The notes beneath the pieces were generated by a model. It was given only the letters and a program-made list of their open reading frames with translations. It did not search any database and was not told where the DNA came from. Positions 47,801 through 60,370 of a DNA stretch of 64,000 nucleotides are shown here, piece after piece (positions within the stretch are counted from its first letter, which is position 1; each line of letters begins with the position of its first letter). The stretch comes from Saxidomus purpurata. Taxonomy: Eukaryota; Mollusca; Bivalvia; Venerida; Veneridae. A program made the translations under genes and the position numbers. The stretch covers positions 29,613,193-29,677,192 of the forward strand of contig JAFMSR010000015.1 of assembly GCA_022818135.1 (NCBI GenBank), given 5' to 3'.

Positions 47801-48700
47801 ACTCAGACGTCCGAGGCAAATGCTGACACTTTTAGACGACCTTGAAAATGACCTTGGACACAATTTTACCAGCTTTGAAAATTTTCATTTTACCAACGTT
47901 CGCGTACAGGCCCCTGTGGGATAGTGTTTTGAGCGCGTGCAAATATTTTTTCACAGACATAAAGCAGACATGTCGTACTCAAACCTAGGTATATTGACAT
48001 CTTATGAGAACGCTTGAAACTGACCTCCCGTTAGCAAGTCCATGCGCAGGTTAGCAGGCAGGGTGACCCCTGCGCGTGACCTCTGTAGGTGGGCCAATGG
48101 AAATTTTACTTTCATGTTACAGCTCAATCTATTTGCTGACGTATACAACACGCGCAGTAAACCGAAAGTAGCCAAAACGTGATGTACAGTGTTTACAAAA
48201 ACGCATGCATGTCTGTCGAGTGTGTAACAAAATATGCCGGTGTCCAAAGGATATATGCGATGTTAGAAACTTCCATATGTAACAGATATTTAAAACAACA
48301 TTATCTCGAAGAGTGGATAAGATATAATCATTTTAAGTCACTATATCAAGAGATGACGGTCTGTTCTTTTATTAGCAGTTTTAAGACACAGGCGGCTACT
48401 CGAAACATTTTGTTTCAAAGATTTGTCTAGGCCTTATCAAAGTGAATTACAATAACACTTTACTAATGACATGTTGTCATCTCTGAATAGTAAACGGTCA
48501 CGTGTATGATTTGCATATCTTATCTGCTTGCTGAAGTGTGATACATTAGTAGCTCTTCATCCAGAATATATTATATTGTATTGTATTTCAATCAGTCTAG
48601 ATTGACTGTCAACAAATGCGTGAACAACCAGTTAGTTGTGTTGCCAATGTCCGACTGTCCGCGTATTTAGATAGTACAGTCTGAAATGTGTACTGCTTCT
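44800..48700 (+). repeat. Further diverged copy of the duplicated segment
   Basis: 44805-44910 matches 34411-34515; 45845-46260 matches 16086-16480; 47170-47330 matches 15150-15320; 47510-47640 matches 24290-24430; 48420-48560 matches 18540-18680. The order of patches differs from copy 1, so this copy is rearranged. 47690-48200 is GC-richer than the rest, with an 81-codon minus-strand ORF (48002-48247) that is not recognised. Confidence 0.55.
48499..48516. promoter_or_regulatory. E-box plus octamer, copy 3
   Basis: CACGTG then TATG then ATTTGCAT. The flanks of this copy are much more diverged than those of the other two, yet both motifs and their spacing are unchanged. Confidence 0.4.
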
Positions 48701-48719
48701 ATGTGATGTACTTTTGACT

Positions 48720-51600
48720 TTTTATCTCGATTAACAAACTGCTTTACTCGCTATAATGACCTAAGAGTAAAACTATAATGAAAATGCAGTGAATTAAGTT
48801 CCATTCATTGGGGGAAATACAACATGTACTTTATTTATGTTAACCACAACTAACCCCAAGTGGTCATATAAGCTAGTATTGAGAAATTTGAAACACAACT
48901 CCGTTTGATTGATAAATGAGCTTTATAAAGCCATAAAGTATCAGAATAAAAATATTATACAATGAATGGCAGCATACTAAAATATAAAAGAATTTTTTTA
49001 ATATATTGGGTGTTCAACCGCCATAAAGTGGCGAGTTTTGACTTTGGCAAAAATTGCCACCACCGCCAGACGTATATATAGATGGTATTTTTTCTAATTT
49101 CTTCCAGTGACCTAACATGGACATACATATGAGGATCCTACATGGCCTGTTGTGGAGGACTTGGTTGTTCCGACCAGAGGGAAAGCGAGGGGATAGGAGG
49201 ACCAGCGGCATACTTTATTTGATTTCATTGCAGTTTCTACGAGAAAACCGCTTAATAGGCCCTACTATGTTGAGCGGTAAATCAAGACTTCATGTTGATT
49301 AAATATAATTCCCCGCATGGAACCCCTTTGCGTAGGAAATTTGGTAGGTTCACACGTGAATTAACCACTGTTTATGTATCTAGCGCTAAAAACATAGTAC
49401 TTGATCGCATCCAAAAATGTACTTTATTTACGTTTTGAAACAAAAAAATGTTTATTAATTTCTAAACAGAAATTCTCCTGACGCATGTCCAGTTTACTTG
49501 ATTAATGCGATTATACCACCGACATTGACTTAATTAAGTGGTTTTGTTTACACAGTGACTTCATTTATCAAGAGAAACTGTGACGTCATTTACCGCCATT
49601 TTTTGTTTTAAAAAACGTATGAATGCAGGTATGTTTTTTGAAATGTGAATAAATTCTGCTGCTACATATTTCTAAACTTTGATGCTCTTGCTTGTGACAC
49701 CATACAAGGCACCATTTCTTTTCGCAATCAGCTCTCGCTTCAAAACTACATGGATATTCGTTACCAACAATTTTCGTAATTTGAACCATTATTGCAAATT
49801 TCGTAATTTGAACCATTATTGCACCTGAAAATTCGAACCATTCCTAAAAATGAAATTTCTGTTACATTAACTTGAAAAATATTAAAGTGTGTGCTTTCTT
49901 ATGAGACTTAAGTTTACATTTACGAAAAAACATTACTATCTCTCACATATAACCGCCGTGAAACGTATCTCGGAAATAAAGTGTTCCAGGTACGAGTTGA
50001 ATACACGAAAGTAGTTCGGATGCTGTCAAGTAAGCCCAAGATGTACTTCCCTAGGGAAAGTGTAGGCTGATCTCTCCCCTCCGCGTGCTGGGATCCGCCA
50101 GTACTTTACCCGGGGGGGGGGGGGGGTATGCAAGAATGTATTACATGTATATTACATTCGTGTCCTAAATGGGAATATGTAAAAATAAAACATTTTGATT
50201 TTCGATTTTGGAATTGTGGCGTTTGGGGAGTAACAAATATAAACAACGAAACGACAAAAGCCATATAATAATTTAGCAGGCTGTACTATATGTTATCGCC
50301 CAGGACTTGTATTAATTAATCTTATTTAACAAATCACTATGTGACAATGCGATAATTAGCTTAGGAACTGGTGGATATATAGTTGTTGCTTCATGACTAT
50401 CTGAGCCTCAGATTATATCTACACTTTATTCTATTTGAAAAAAATGGATCTTGGAAAATATGAATGGGTCATTCTTCAGTTTAAACTGGAGTCATTACAG
50501 CATTTTGTACAAATATTAAAAATGAATACGTTGAGTTAAACAATTTATCACATGGTATATGTCTGAGAGAAAGGTTGTTAGAATGACCGGACTTGTTGTT
50601 TTTCCATCGTCAACCGCTTGTATTGTATAAGAATTAGCAGTAGAAGAACGGTATATTTGCAGTGAAGTAGCAGAACAGTATAAATGCCGCAATCGGTGAA
50701 ACAATTCTCTGCTAAAACAAACTAATTCTACTGCCAGCAATGAAATGGCCCCGCTGCATGTGTCGGGAAACTATTAGCTATGATTGAAATTAATGTTATA
50801 CGTTTTTTAAGTGACAAACTATGTTTCTCTTTCCATAAAGTCTGGAAGATAAGTTATAGCAATGTCGTAAATATTTCACTCTGGTTGACAAAACGTAAGC
50901 ATGAAACTAATTCTTTCACACGGACACTAGAGGACAAAACACTGCGCCAAAGTGATTTGACATAGAACTTAAATGTGGAGTTTATTTAGTCATCAAATAC
51001 GAACAATTAACTAGTAAGCTGACATAGGTCGAAAGAAGAAATTACCTTTCTACGCGTTGGGAAACAAACAAAAGACTAAAACGTATTATATATTAATTGC
51101 ATATTCAATGCATATAGCCGAATATATTAAGCTTCCTTTCAACCTTTCAACTTTCAACTTTATTTCATTGCTCTAAGGTCAATACAACTGACAACCGATG
51201 TAGAAATATTATATATATACAGTGTTAACGAGGTCACATGCATAAATTCATACGTTTCGCATAATGCACGAGCGTATTCCCAAAAATACAGTTATTCATA
51301 ATTAGTAAACAATATTCATAATTTTCTTGACAACAGTACTATATTTATTTATATTCTGTTGCGCTGTTCCAATCCAAAATCTTTATCATACTAAATTTTA
51401 AAATATTTGGTCTCTTATAATATTTTGTTTAAGCAGTGCATTTCTAAATACATGTGACATAGGTGAGCTACTTGCAACGTCACTACATTTATCAAGTTTT
51501 CTTCATGATACTGTTACACTTTTAATAAGTTAACAAATATTTGAAGTGTGTTAAGTATTATAAAAGCGTATTAATTTGATATGTTTGGAGGACCGTTGCG
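48720..51600. other. No gene supported; dispersed-repeat patches
   Basis: 49541-49860 recurs at 58575-58755 (TTTACACAGTGACTTCATTT, GAGAAACTGTGACGTCATTT, TTTCGTAATTTGAACCATTA). The last word is present twice in tandem at 49772-49822. A G15 run lies at 50112-50126. ORFs at 49014-49302 on both strands are unsupported. Confidence 0.5.
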
Positions 51601-51601
51601 C

Positions 51602-51813
51602 TTATAAAAGAAAAGATAAAATTATGTATCCAGTATCGACTTCAATATAAGACACGGCAGGTGATGTGACAGTTGGTTCTTTTTCAAAAAATATACTCTG
51701 TTACTTGACACTGGAATTACTTGTGTCGGAATCTTTATCATGGAAACATCTGCTCTTAATTTAACATCGCTGTTAAGATCTTCTTTTCTCATACAGAAAC
51801 GGATATAGGCCAT
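51602..51813 (-). pseudogene. Exon-like block with nonsense codon, tyrosine-motif tail, unrecognised
   Basis: One minus-strand frame reads C-F-H-D-K-D-S-D-T-S-N-S-S-V-K, a TAA, then Q-S-I-F-F-E-K-E-P-T-V-T-S-P-A-V-S-Y-I, E-V-D-T-G-Y-I and a stop at 51602-51604. V-S-Y-I-E-V fits the ITIM consensus and a second tyrosine follows, a composition typical of a cytoplasmic receptor tail. An overlapping ATG-started frame (51813 down, M-A-Y-I-R-F-C-M-R-K-E-D-L-N-S-D) supplies protein-like sequence before it, so a frameshift plus one nonsense change would reconcile the two. No splice sites are decisive. Inference only. Confidence 0.35.
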
Positions 51814-52229
51814 TGTGCTCTAATTTTGATGTATCCGCAGACAGAAGATGTAATACAGCACTCATTCATATACATATTTTCTGTCTAGTTGTTAAGTCTT
51901 TGATTGGATGTAGAAAGTGGTATATGCACAATGACCTTTCTCCAGGCTCATAGTTTTCTTTTTACCATGTTTGAGGGTTCGTTAGGAGAACGATGGCGAT
52001 ACACAACTATAGTGTATATAATTCGGATGTTCTTTTAGTATGTAAGCTTAAAATTAATTTCTACCAGGATTTTCACCATGCTTTTGTTGTCATTTCTTTT
52101 TGTGCATGTAACCTTTTTGCTAGATGTTTAAGGGTTTGTCTCTATGTACATATAGCAGTGAATCATGACTATATTGAACATTTGCTGTTTTACATAAATA
52201 GAAGACTATCTTCTAGATAAATTATATAT

Positions 52230-52780
52230 AAATGGGCAATTAAGTTTTCAAATCAGTTGTCAGCAGCACAGCATTTATTTTGAACAATATTTACCTATTA
52301 GATACTAGTATTAAACAAAATAAAACGGTAGATGTGTTTAATGCTTCTGGAAACGCATCTACTCAGCTACAAATATATGGAACAAACCAGTTGGTTCAGG
52401 TCTCACAGAAATTATTATCAGTATGTAAACTTACATACATTGTACTTAAAAATAATATAAATATCTACAGAAGAGGATTTTATAACAGGCAGATCAAAAC
52501 AGTTTTTAATAAAATTGCATAGTCATAGGGTATAGTGTTTATTTGTAAATACAAATATACCTGTATTTAAAAGTAAGTAAGTTTACAGACGACGTACTTA
52601 CTATGTACGTGGGTTGACAGCGTTTTGATTTAAAACAAAAACGGCTTCTCTATACTGATTGATAAAAATGCTGGCTTCCTTGTTTTTATATTGCTTGAAC
52701 GTTTTCGTGTAATGGTCCCTATTCACATTTTGCTGTGTTTCTATCTTCCGTAATTGGGTTGTGGACAGTTTAGCTGCATA
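52230..52780. other. No gene seen
   Basis: AT-rich. The 80-codon ORF at 52280-52522 has no domain, and no paralogue of it was noticed. Confidence 0.5.
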
Positions 52781-54140
52781 AATCCAACTGAAGGCAGATC
52801 AAGAGACTCTGTATTAATATGCAGACACTATTTTGCAGTTCATTTGCACACAATTTGTCATTTGGTGGATAAATGTCTGTGAAAAGAAATGATAATTACC
52901 TTTGATTGCTATCATAACTTTTCAAAAGCGATAAAAGACATAATGAAATTGATTTCCGTATCAATTATCAGTATTACGAGTCATTCTCTTAGAGTTCACA
53001 CGGACTGGAGACTAGCTGTCTATCTAGCTTTAATACTTTTTTAATACAAAGACTGCATGATTTATAGGACATTCGTTATTTGTTCAGTGTATCCTTATAG
53101 ATCATTCACATTATTTTGTTACATTTTGTCTTTGATTTAGTCCTTGAAAAGGAAATGCCCATAAAGTTTATATGATTGTTTTGCAAATCGAAAATTCCAT
53201 CTAAAGTCAGTAATATACCTTTTTATTAATGTTCTTGTGCTTCAAATAAATGTCGCCCTCCCTCTTTAATACATGAAATATATCATCAATGTTCACAAAC
53301 ATAATGTCGTCTGCTGACATCCGCTACTATACATTATCAGTAGACAAATAATGCCATTGAATTAGATTTGTGAAGATTGAAGTTTCACGCTGTTGTTTGT
53401 ACTTTCTTTTATCGCTAACACCATCAAACATCGAAATTCAATTACCATATCTTATAGCATTTTGTACTTCATGTAGCAGAATACTGTCACAGAGGGCTGG
53501 AACGAAAGATATATTCCCAAAAGGTACTACAGACTTCCACACTTAGAACAAAATTAAATACTAGCCATAGCAATAGCTAACGCTAGTACATTACTCCCAA
53601 AGCATATTTAATAATAATGAAATGATATATGTGTAATGTTACTCACTATTAAACACTATAATGAAAAGGAGGAAAAGCCCCTGGTCAAAGAGGATTTGTG
53701 ATGGTTCAAACAATAGGTACGTGACAAAAGTGTAAGTGCGAATCAAAGTATTGTATAACAAAAGGAAAAAGTATCAAATCTTTTTCTTTGATCTGAAGTG
53801 TGTCCTGTAATCTCGAGTGTTATTTTGTTTCACCGAATTTCAGGGTTTTTTTTTTGTCTATTTGGATTTGGTGTGGGCTTGCTTGCATGAGCTAAAAGTT
53901 CGATGTCAGCTAGCTAATAAGATCAATTAATGTCGGCTGTCCGTGTGTCCGTTCGAATTTAAGTTATTGCAATGCAGCATTAATGTTTCTAGAGCGATCT
54001 TAATAAACCTTGAACACATTGTATACAGCAGCAAGATCGGACGAGTTTACTTATGAGCTTCATGCCACAAGTGTTACCTGATTTATTGTCCCTGATTTAA
54101 CAAAATATGTCTGTATAAAGCCTTGTTTATATCCCGGATC
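52780..54140 (-). repeat. Inverted copy of the 7.7-8.9 kb / 27.4-28.7 kb segment
   Basis: Reverse complement matches: 52830-53035 with 8840-8660, 53430-53450 with 8330-8310, 53590-53660 with 8220-8160, 54070-54110 with 7770-7740. It contains signal-peptide-like exon relic copy 4. Confidence 0.65.
53219..53362 (-). pseudogene. Signal-peptide-like exon relic, copy 4 (inverted)
   Basis: The minus-strand counterpart of 28110-28249 with an ATG near 53359, but that ATG is out of frame with the hydrophobic stretch G-I-I-C-L-L-I-M. A 13-base shortening relative to copy 3 shifts the frame again before D-D-I-M-F-V-N-I-D-D-I. The block ends K-H-K-N-I-N-K-K at AAG/GTATAT, a possible phase-0 donor. The cysteine-rich exon type at 61925-62118 also begins in phase 0, so a join would be possible, but this is only a consistency argument. 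Confidence 0.4.
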
Positions 54141-54149
54141 ATCTGATTT

Positions 54150-55650
54150 TCGCCACAAATTCATAAACTCTGTCGTTAAAGACAATGTTGTGAATTGTCC
54201 GACAAGGAAAGTCGCTTTATTTCTTGACTTACTTCAAAGCAATTCGCATGGGATCTTGTATAAAAACAAAGTTCTCGTACAAGTCATACGTTTGAATATG
54301 TTTTGTACTAGAGACTTGTATATATGTAAACATTACCTTAGCCAACAGTGAAACCATTATTTATAATAGATTGTTCAACACGTACCCTGAGACGTACTCA
54401 AATGGTGTAGCCATGCCCTACATATGTTATGCTCTAGGTCTGATTTATTTCTTTTTGATAATCCCTTACAGGAAAAGAAACGCAACACCGAATTAACACA
54501 TGATAGAAGATGTATAACCGACTATTAGTCTGACAACTTTTACAATGTATTAGAGGAAATAGGACCTTTTATCTTCCCAGCTAGACCCGGATTTGGTGGG
54601 TATTTTTGGTGAACATAATGTAAATGACAAGAATGGTTCAGTTTAGGCAACCGCATAATATACAAACTATTAAGCATGGATTTAATAGTAGGTGCAATGT
54701 ATTAGGCTGAGAAACACCTCAAACGCTGCAAAATGAAAGACCATGCATTACAAAGGAAACAAAAAGAATTTCAATTGTAATTAATAATCGTATTTGAAAA
54801 CAAAGTCATTATGAAATAAAAAAAGTATTTTGAAATGAGACAATAGTAAGTATTTAACACGCATTTTGAGAAATGTATGAAGACGCTATATAATACTAAA
54901 GTGGCATATTTACTTTAAAGTAAACCCCTTTTTGGATATTGTGTCATTTAGGTGCAAATTTACCCCGAAAAGACATGAATTTTAATGCAATGGCTTCAAA
55001 ATGCAATTATGGTTTTGTTTCTTCTATTTATGTTCAAACTAAATTAAACTAAAACACTTCCCGGTAATTATCTGTAATGAATCACAGATATGAAAATAGC
55101 TTAAATGTAAGCATAATGACAAAAGCTAATGCATATTTAGCTGGTTCTAATTCGTTTTACATGGGGATGATTCCTCTTCCCTATTTTCCGTTTAATGTAT
55201 CTGTGCAGAATATTGCCAATAATGAAATATTACAAAGTTTGTTATACCGATGAAAGTACTAGATAAAAGGTTGTGCAAATTATACGTATGGCGGACATTT
55301 TGGAACCCCTTTACTGCCTAAAGATAAAACTTAACAGCATATTTTACTATGAAATCTAGCTACCTATCACGCCGACCATTTTTTGAGATGGTTTTTGTTT
55401 TATTTTGGTCTTCGTTTTAGCACTTGGACTTGAAGATCTGACGTGTAATTGCGTCACTGAAAAGCATATAAAGAATTAAGCTAAATGTTGTTTTTGCGTC
55501 TACGCTAAACAATATTAACTTAATTATCGTTTAAGTTTCTTTATGTATTGATTGTTGAACAATTTGTAATTCGGTAAACTAGAAACTATACAATGTATTT
55601 GTATGTTTATCGAGGTTAAACGCCCGTTTCAATCGTGTTTCAGTCATTTT
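54150..55650. other. No gene seen
   Basis: AT-rich with no repeat structure or splice-bounded ORF. Confidence 0.5.
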
Positions 55651-55654
55651 ACAG

Positions 55655-55708
55655 GCAGGCAGTTTAGCTAACCATTGTTCCTCGGAAGGACAAGTAGTAG
55701 ACCCTTAA
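55655..55708 (+). CDS. Possible short terminal exon, unrecognised
   Basis: A strong acceptor (CGTGTTTCAGTCATTTTACAG, ending 55654) is followed by 17 codons, A-G-S-L-A-N-H-C-S-S-E-G-Q-V-V-D-P, and TAA at 55706-55708. Short, so it rests mainly on the acceptor and on local GC content. Confidence 0.25.
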   Translation, partial: AGSLANHCSSEGQVVDP

Positions 55709-56617
55709 CTTCGGCAAAAAGCTACCAACCATATAGAATCGGCAGTATGGAAAGAACCAATGACCTCACAATTTGACCACGGAGGCGTATTGAGTGTTGT
55801 TAGTGCTTGATCTAAGGTAAAGAGTAATTAAAAGTGAGTTGAAATACCGCAATACTACTATTAAATGACCATCCTTTTATAAACGCTTAATCCAAGTTCT
55901 GTCTTGTAAACTTGCCGTTTAGCAAATACAATTAGGTAAACTTAAAGTCTCTAATATACGCCAAAACTCAACGCTACAAACAGTGCGAATCTCTTTAAAC
56001 ACACATATTCTAGATGTCTTCTTGATGTGTGCACGAACTTCACGTTTAGTGTCTTTAGTTATGTCCTACTTCAATGAGTGTGAAGTGTTCACTGTGAGAA
56101 ATGGTTACTGAACAAAGCTTACTGTGTTATCAATTTGAATGAATAAGAAGAGATTTAGTACATTTTGACTTTAGGCTTAAAAAGCGTATGTCAGACACTT
56201 ACCAACTGCAGCAATTGTTTCGTTGGACACACATAGCCTGGGTATTTGACACATTCTATTTATTTATTTATATTTTAGTAAACTGAAGTCGTTGTGTCCC
56301 CTGTAAAAATGACAGAGAATCATCAATGTTGAAAGTCATTTTTAGTACATGTATATACAAATGCAGAACATGATCATACTTACATGTTTCAATGAAGGTT
56401 CTTTACCAAAAAAATAACTATTGCCAAACATTTTCGATTTGCTTAATTCCAACTTGAGGTATGTTTCTACGTTGATTTAAAAGAATTACGAAGAAACTCT
56501 CCATAGCTTATCGAGTCGCCTTTGAACTCTCAGATCAGATCTTATCGCTTTGGCAGAAATATATGCTTTAAGCACGATTTAGAGCAATGCTACATTGTAC
56601 CTATCTCAACTTGATGG

Positions 56618-56690
56618 AAAGACATGAGTGGGAATGCAAACCTGGGACCTACCGCACCTCGGTATCAAGGCCAACAACAGTAAATAATTT
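56618..56690 (-). mobile_element. Degenerate tRNA-like SINE head
   Basis: On the minus strand GGCCTTGATACCGAGG and GGTTTGCATTCCC are spaced like A and B boxes but each is two or more bases off consensus. No tail or target-site duplication was found. Confidence 0.2.
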
Positions 56691-57170
56691 AATAAAGGCT
56701 GAATCCAAATTTGATTACTTAAAGTCGTCCCTAATACATGCACGACTAGCCTATTGTTTCGGCCGCCTATTTAATACATTCAAACAATCAAAAGCATTCA
56801 GCGTCTTCTTTCGGATAAAATTTTGAAATAAATTTTGAAATAAATTTTATAAAAAAGATTTCATTTTATACGCAAGTAACTGCGTAAACTAATCACGGTC
56901 GGTGGATCTGGAATTATGAGGGATAAGGAACAAAAACGGTTAACATTTTGAAGTGTATACTGAAGTCAATGAAGTTTCATTAATCACTTTTATTATCGAA
57001 ATGTCATTCTTATATTTCTGGCCGCCGAACTTTTTTCTGTACTGCAAGTCACTAAAATGTGTAAATGATAAGGTAACGGACATTAGGCGGCAATCTAGAT
57101 GTTTGCGTTCACATGATTAAACACCAATCCACTGTTTGTAATCCTTACGATGTGAATATGTCATAAGTAG

Positions 57171-57281
57171 GAAGTCGCCTCAAAAAGTAGGTTTACGACG
57201 ACCAGTTCAATGAACGGGGCAAACAAATGCGCAAATTCGACATCGAAAACTGTTCTTAATGTCGTTGGACGTGCATTATAA
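57171..57281 (+). other. Weak exon-like ORF, unrecognised
   Basis: After a TAG at about 57168-57170 the frame reads E-V-A-S-K-S-R-F-T-T-T-S-S-M-N-G-A-N-K-C, then A-N-S-T-S-K-T-V-L-N-V-V-G-R-A-L and stops. The acceptor lacks a pyrimidine tract. The opposite strand is also open (57161-57355). The neighbouring DNA, 55.71-58.28 kb, shows no other feature. Confidence 0.2.
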
Positions 57282-58283
57282 CTGATACGGTTTACGCTAA
57301 AATGTACAATGTAATGATTCAGAAAATTTACAGAAAAAAGATACAAATTTTCCATATATAAATGTTATTGAAATTTGAAAACAGGCAAAAGTTGGCCTTT
57401 AACGGACCGAACTCTTTACGTCAAACAAGACGTATTACATTTTAGCAGAAATTATCAAAAGACAAACTGCAAGTGCTGTTTGCATTTTTTTAAACATTTT
57501 ATTACCTGTACAGAGGAAGTTAGGATCTATGATTCATGTAATACGCCATAGGAGTGCTAGTGCTTAATTAAGATTTCAATAAGAAGATTCAAGGACTTAC
57601 TATTATTTAATAAGTTTTCACCCTTCAGCGATTCAGATGCACCTTTAACCTCAAACTTAAAGACATGCATGGCTATGTTGATATACCGATACTTTAGTAC
57701 ATGTATAATCTATGTGACATTATTATGTTTCGAAACAGTATACTGAGTATACGTGGAAATAGTTTGACTTTTCTGATTGGTTCGCTTGAGAGACAAGTAA
57801 CAGTCTTACATGTAATCAATTAACAGAGAAAGACTATATCAACTTTTGGGTCGACCTTTTTGATTATTATTTCAGAATATAATGTAATTTTGTGTGCTTG
57901 GTTTATGTCAATAAAATGTTATTAAAACAACTATATTCTTTACATGGAATTTTATAAGGTGTCTACACTGGGAAGTTACCTACACAACAAAAAATAATAA
58001 ACATCGAAATTTAAAACAAGCAAACACAATTATTTACAAATTCAACTTTTAAAGCTCATTTTGGGTTGTTGTTAGTTGGCCTTCTTAATGAATGTTGGAT
58101 TCTTATTTTCAAACGTGAAGTTAAATGTCCTTTTGAAGTCATATAATGGAATAAAGCTTCTAAATTGTTTTCCTATTTTAGAATCATATACATCATACTC
58201 AGTTTCAGTATGTCGTAATTTATCTTACGACATCATGAATAAATGATCTAAATAAACTTGCATATCATACAGAATTATACACT

Positions 58284-58358
58284 AATGGCAATGTGCGGTA
58301 CGCGAAGTTACGATGCCGATACGCGATGTTTCTCCATCGTGACTTCGCGCATTGCCAT
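58284..58358. repeat. GC-rich hairpin, third type
   Basis: AATGGCAATGTGCG...CGAAGTTACGATG (58284-58315) pairs with CATCGTGACTTCGCGCATTG followed by CCAT (58335-58358). It is much richer in GC and CpG than its surroundings; a fold-back element remnant is likely. Confidence 0.7.
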
Positions 58359-58954
58359 CGTGACTTGGTGATGGACCGCATGGAACACCAGAAGTAACTG
58401 GATAGTTTCAACCTATTACTTTGTGTAATTATAAGTTATACTGGTAGCGTTAGAAATTTTGTTTAAGTGTATACTTAATATGATATCTGCACTGGCTTTT
58501 TTACAAAATATTTCATAAAACAGGTATACTTGAATTTTGTGAATAGCAACTATGCTGAAGTGTGCTTACTGTTTTGTTGTTATTGTTTTTGTTTACACAG
58601 TGACGTCATTAGTCAAGAGAAACTATGACGTCATTTATCTATACCCGTAACTAATATTTTTCGTAACTTGAATCGTTATTGCATACCCTGAAAAAATGAA
58701 ATTCCTGTTACATTTACTTGAATATTAGATTATTAAAGTTAATGGTGAAAAAACTGAAACACCGCGTATACATCTTTCATGAATGAAAGTCTCATTGAAA
58801 TAGCATCTTTACAGTGTTCGCAGGAGGTAACTTCAACGGCAAAATCTATGTGCGAAGCACGCAAGTGTAAATACGTTCTATGAAAACAGTTTTATCTTTA
58901 TCTTCAAATTTTGTTTTGAATAAGTAGTGTTAGAATCGAATTAATAAATATCGA

Positions 58955-59090
58955 AGTTTGGTCTATGGTAGAATAACACTCGTGTGTCGTTCTTTTGCGA
59001 AATAATATATCACTCAGGCCTGCAGCCTTCGTGATATATTCTTGCGCATAAAAACTCCAAACTCGGATTATTCTACGATAAACAAAACAT
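58955..59090. repeat. Imperfect long hairpin, fourth type
   Basis: Centred on GGCCTGCAGCC near 59015-59028. The arms pair through AATATATCAC/GTGATATATT and, further out, GGTAGAATAA/TTATTCTACG, with mismatches and small bulges. Confidence 0.55.
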
Positions 59091-60062
59091 GGATACATAT
59101 TATTTCTTAAATATTTCACATAATTTTGTATTCAATATTTGGAATTGAACAAATAAGGATTGGACGATGACTGAAATTATTGTTTAAGTTACGGCCAGCA
59201 ATGTTCTAAAACTGGAATATATTTAGTGGCTCATTATTTTCACGTTCCTTGTTCGATTTTCAATATTGATATTAAAAAGATTTTGCTGCAAAGGGTACTC
59301 TCTAATAAATATTTCGTGATTCCTAGTTCTGTATAGAACTAAAATGGTAAACAATTTCTGTTGTTCAAACTATGCAGAAACAATTATGATTTGAGTTAAG
59401 TTACATCGCACGAAAATATTAACAAGGGACAACCCAATTTTCGTTGTCTAATTGCTGGGAAACAGTTTTCTTGTAGACACTATGAATCACAAGATTTCAA
59501 CCAAACCTATTCCTGAACAACAGCTCCTTTAAAAGCATTTCATTATTGTGTCAGTTTTTATTCTGTTTTCCAGCCATTGTCACAGTGATGTTTTGAAATT
59601 GTGTTATGTGTACGAAGAGTTGATGAGTCACTGCCCTGTATCAGTGTTTTCGTGTTAGAGTATAAGCTATTTGGGTGATTTTCTACTGCTGAAACTCTAA
59701 GGTTTCTTTTTACTCATGAGTATGACTTTTCCTGATGTCTATTTCTCACGTAACCAAAATAGGATTTCCCGATAACAGCATTATCATTTGTGTCACGAAA
59801 AGCAATGTAATCAACGCATTTCATCAGAAGACATTGCATTAGAAAACACATAAATTTACTGCAATTTTATTTGATGATAATGGTTTGAAAATAACATTCG
59901 TTTTGCAACAGAGCATTCTAAATCTTTAAAAATTACACATAATGATAAATTTTGCAGAAGTTATAATAGAAATATCGAATTTCTTGTTCAACAACACAAA
60001 TTTCGAATGTTTCTGAGATGGTTATGTTGTCACGTGGTTTTCTATACAGCGAAGTGTTACTT

Positions 60063-60236
60063 TTAGAAGATGCCGTATTTACGTCCTTTTCTATCGCTAC
60101 ATTTGAAGAACCGTGACCTTGGGTTTTCCTGTGCTACTTCCCGTTCTTCTGGTGTCATCTGGTTCCAACGTTTCACACTTGTCATCTTGTCTCGGAAACT
60201 ACCCGGGTTTTCGTTGTTAGGACAAACACAGTTTAT
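60063..60236 (-). CDS. Second Cys-x-Cys exon, open copy (unrecognised)
   Basis: A good acceptor (TTCATTATGACATTACAG) leads into 57 open codons: I-N-C-V-C-P-N-N-E-N-P-G-S-F-R-D-K-M, then V-K-R-W-N-Q-M-T-P-E-E-R-E-V-A-Q-E-N-P, then F-F-K-C-S-D-R-K-G-R-K-Y-G-I-F and a stop. Composition is clearly protein-like. It lies 1.7 kb downstream of the cysteine-rich exon on the same strand. The two exons carry 5 plus 3 cysteines, but the obvious GTAAGT donor of the first does not join in frame to this exon. It could be an alternative last exon, an exon joined through a weaker donor, or part of another gene copy. Confidence 0.55.
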   Translation of the reverse strand: MNCVCPNNENPGSFRDKMTSVKRWNQMTPEEREVAQENPRSRFFKCSDRKGRKYGIF

Positions 60237-60370
60237 CTGTAATGTCATAATGAATTGTCAGAAAACCTGTAGTATCTGTTATGTATGTTTAACAAACAAC
60301 AAATTTTCTGATGGTATCACCTTTTAATAAGATCACACAGCTATGGAAAAGGATACATATTATAATGTTA

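Noticed and set aside
48002..48247. 81-codon minus-strand ORF in GC-richer DNA
   Set aside because: Possible splice words exist on both sides, but the reading frame shows no family and is not kept in the paralogous patch; left as unsupported.
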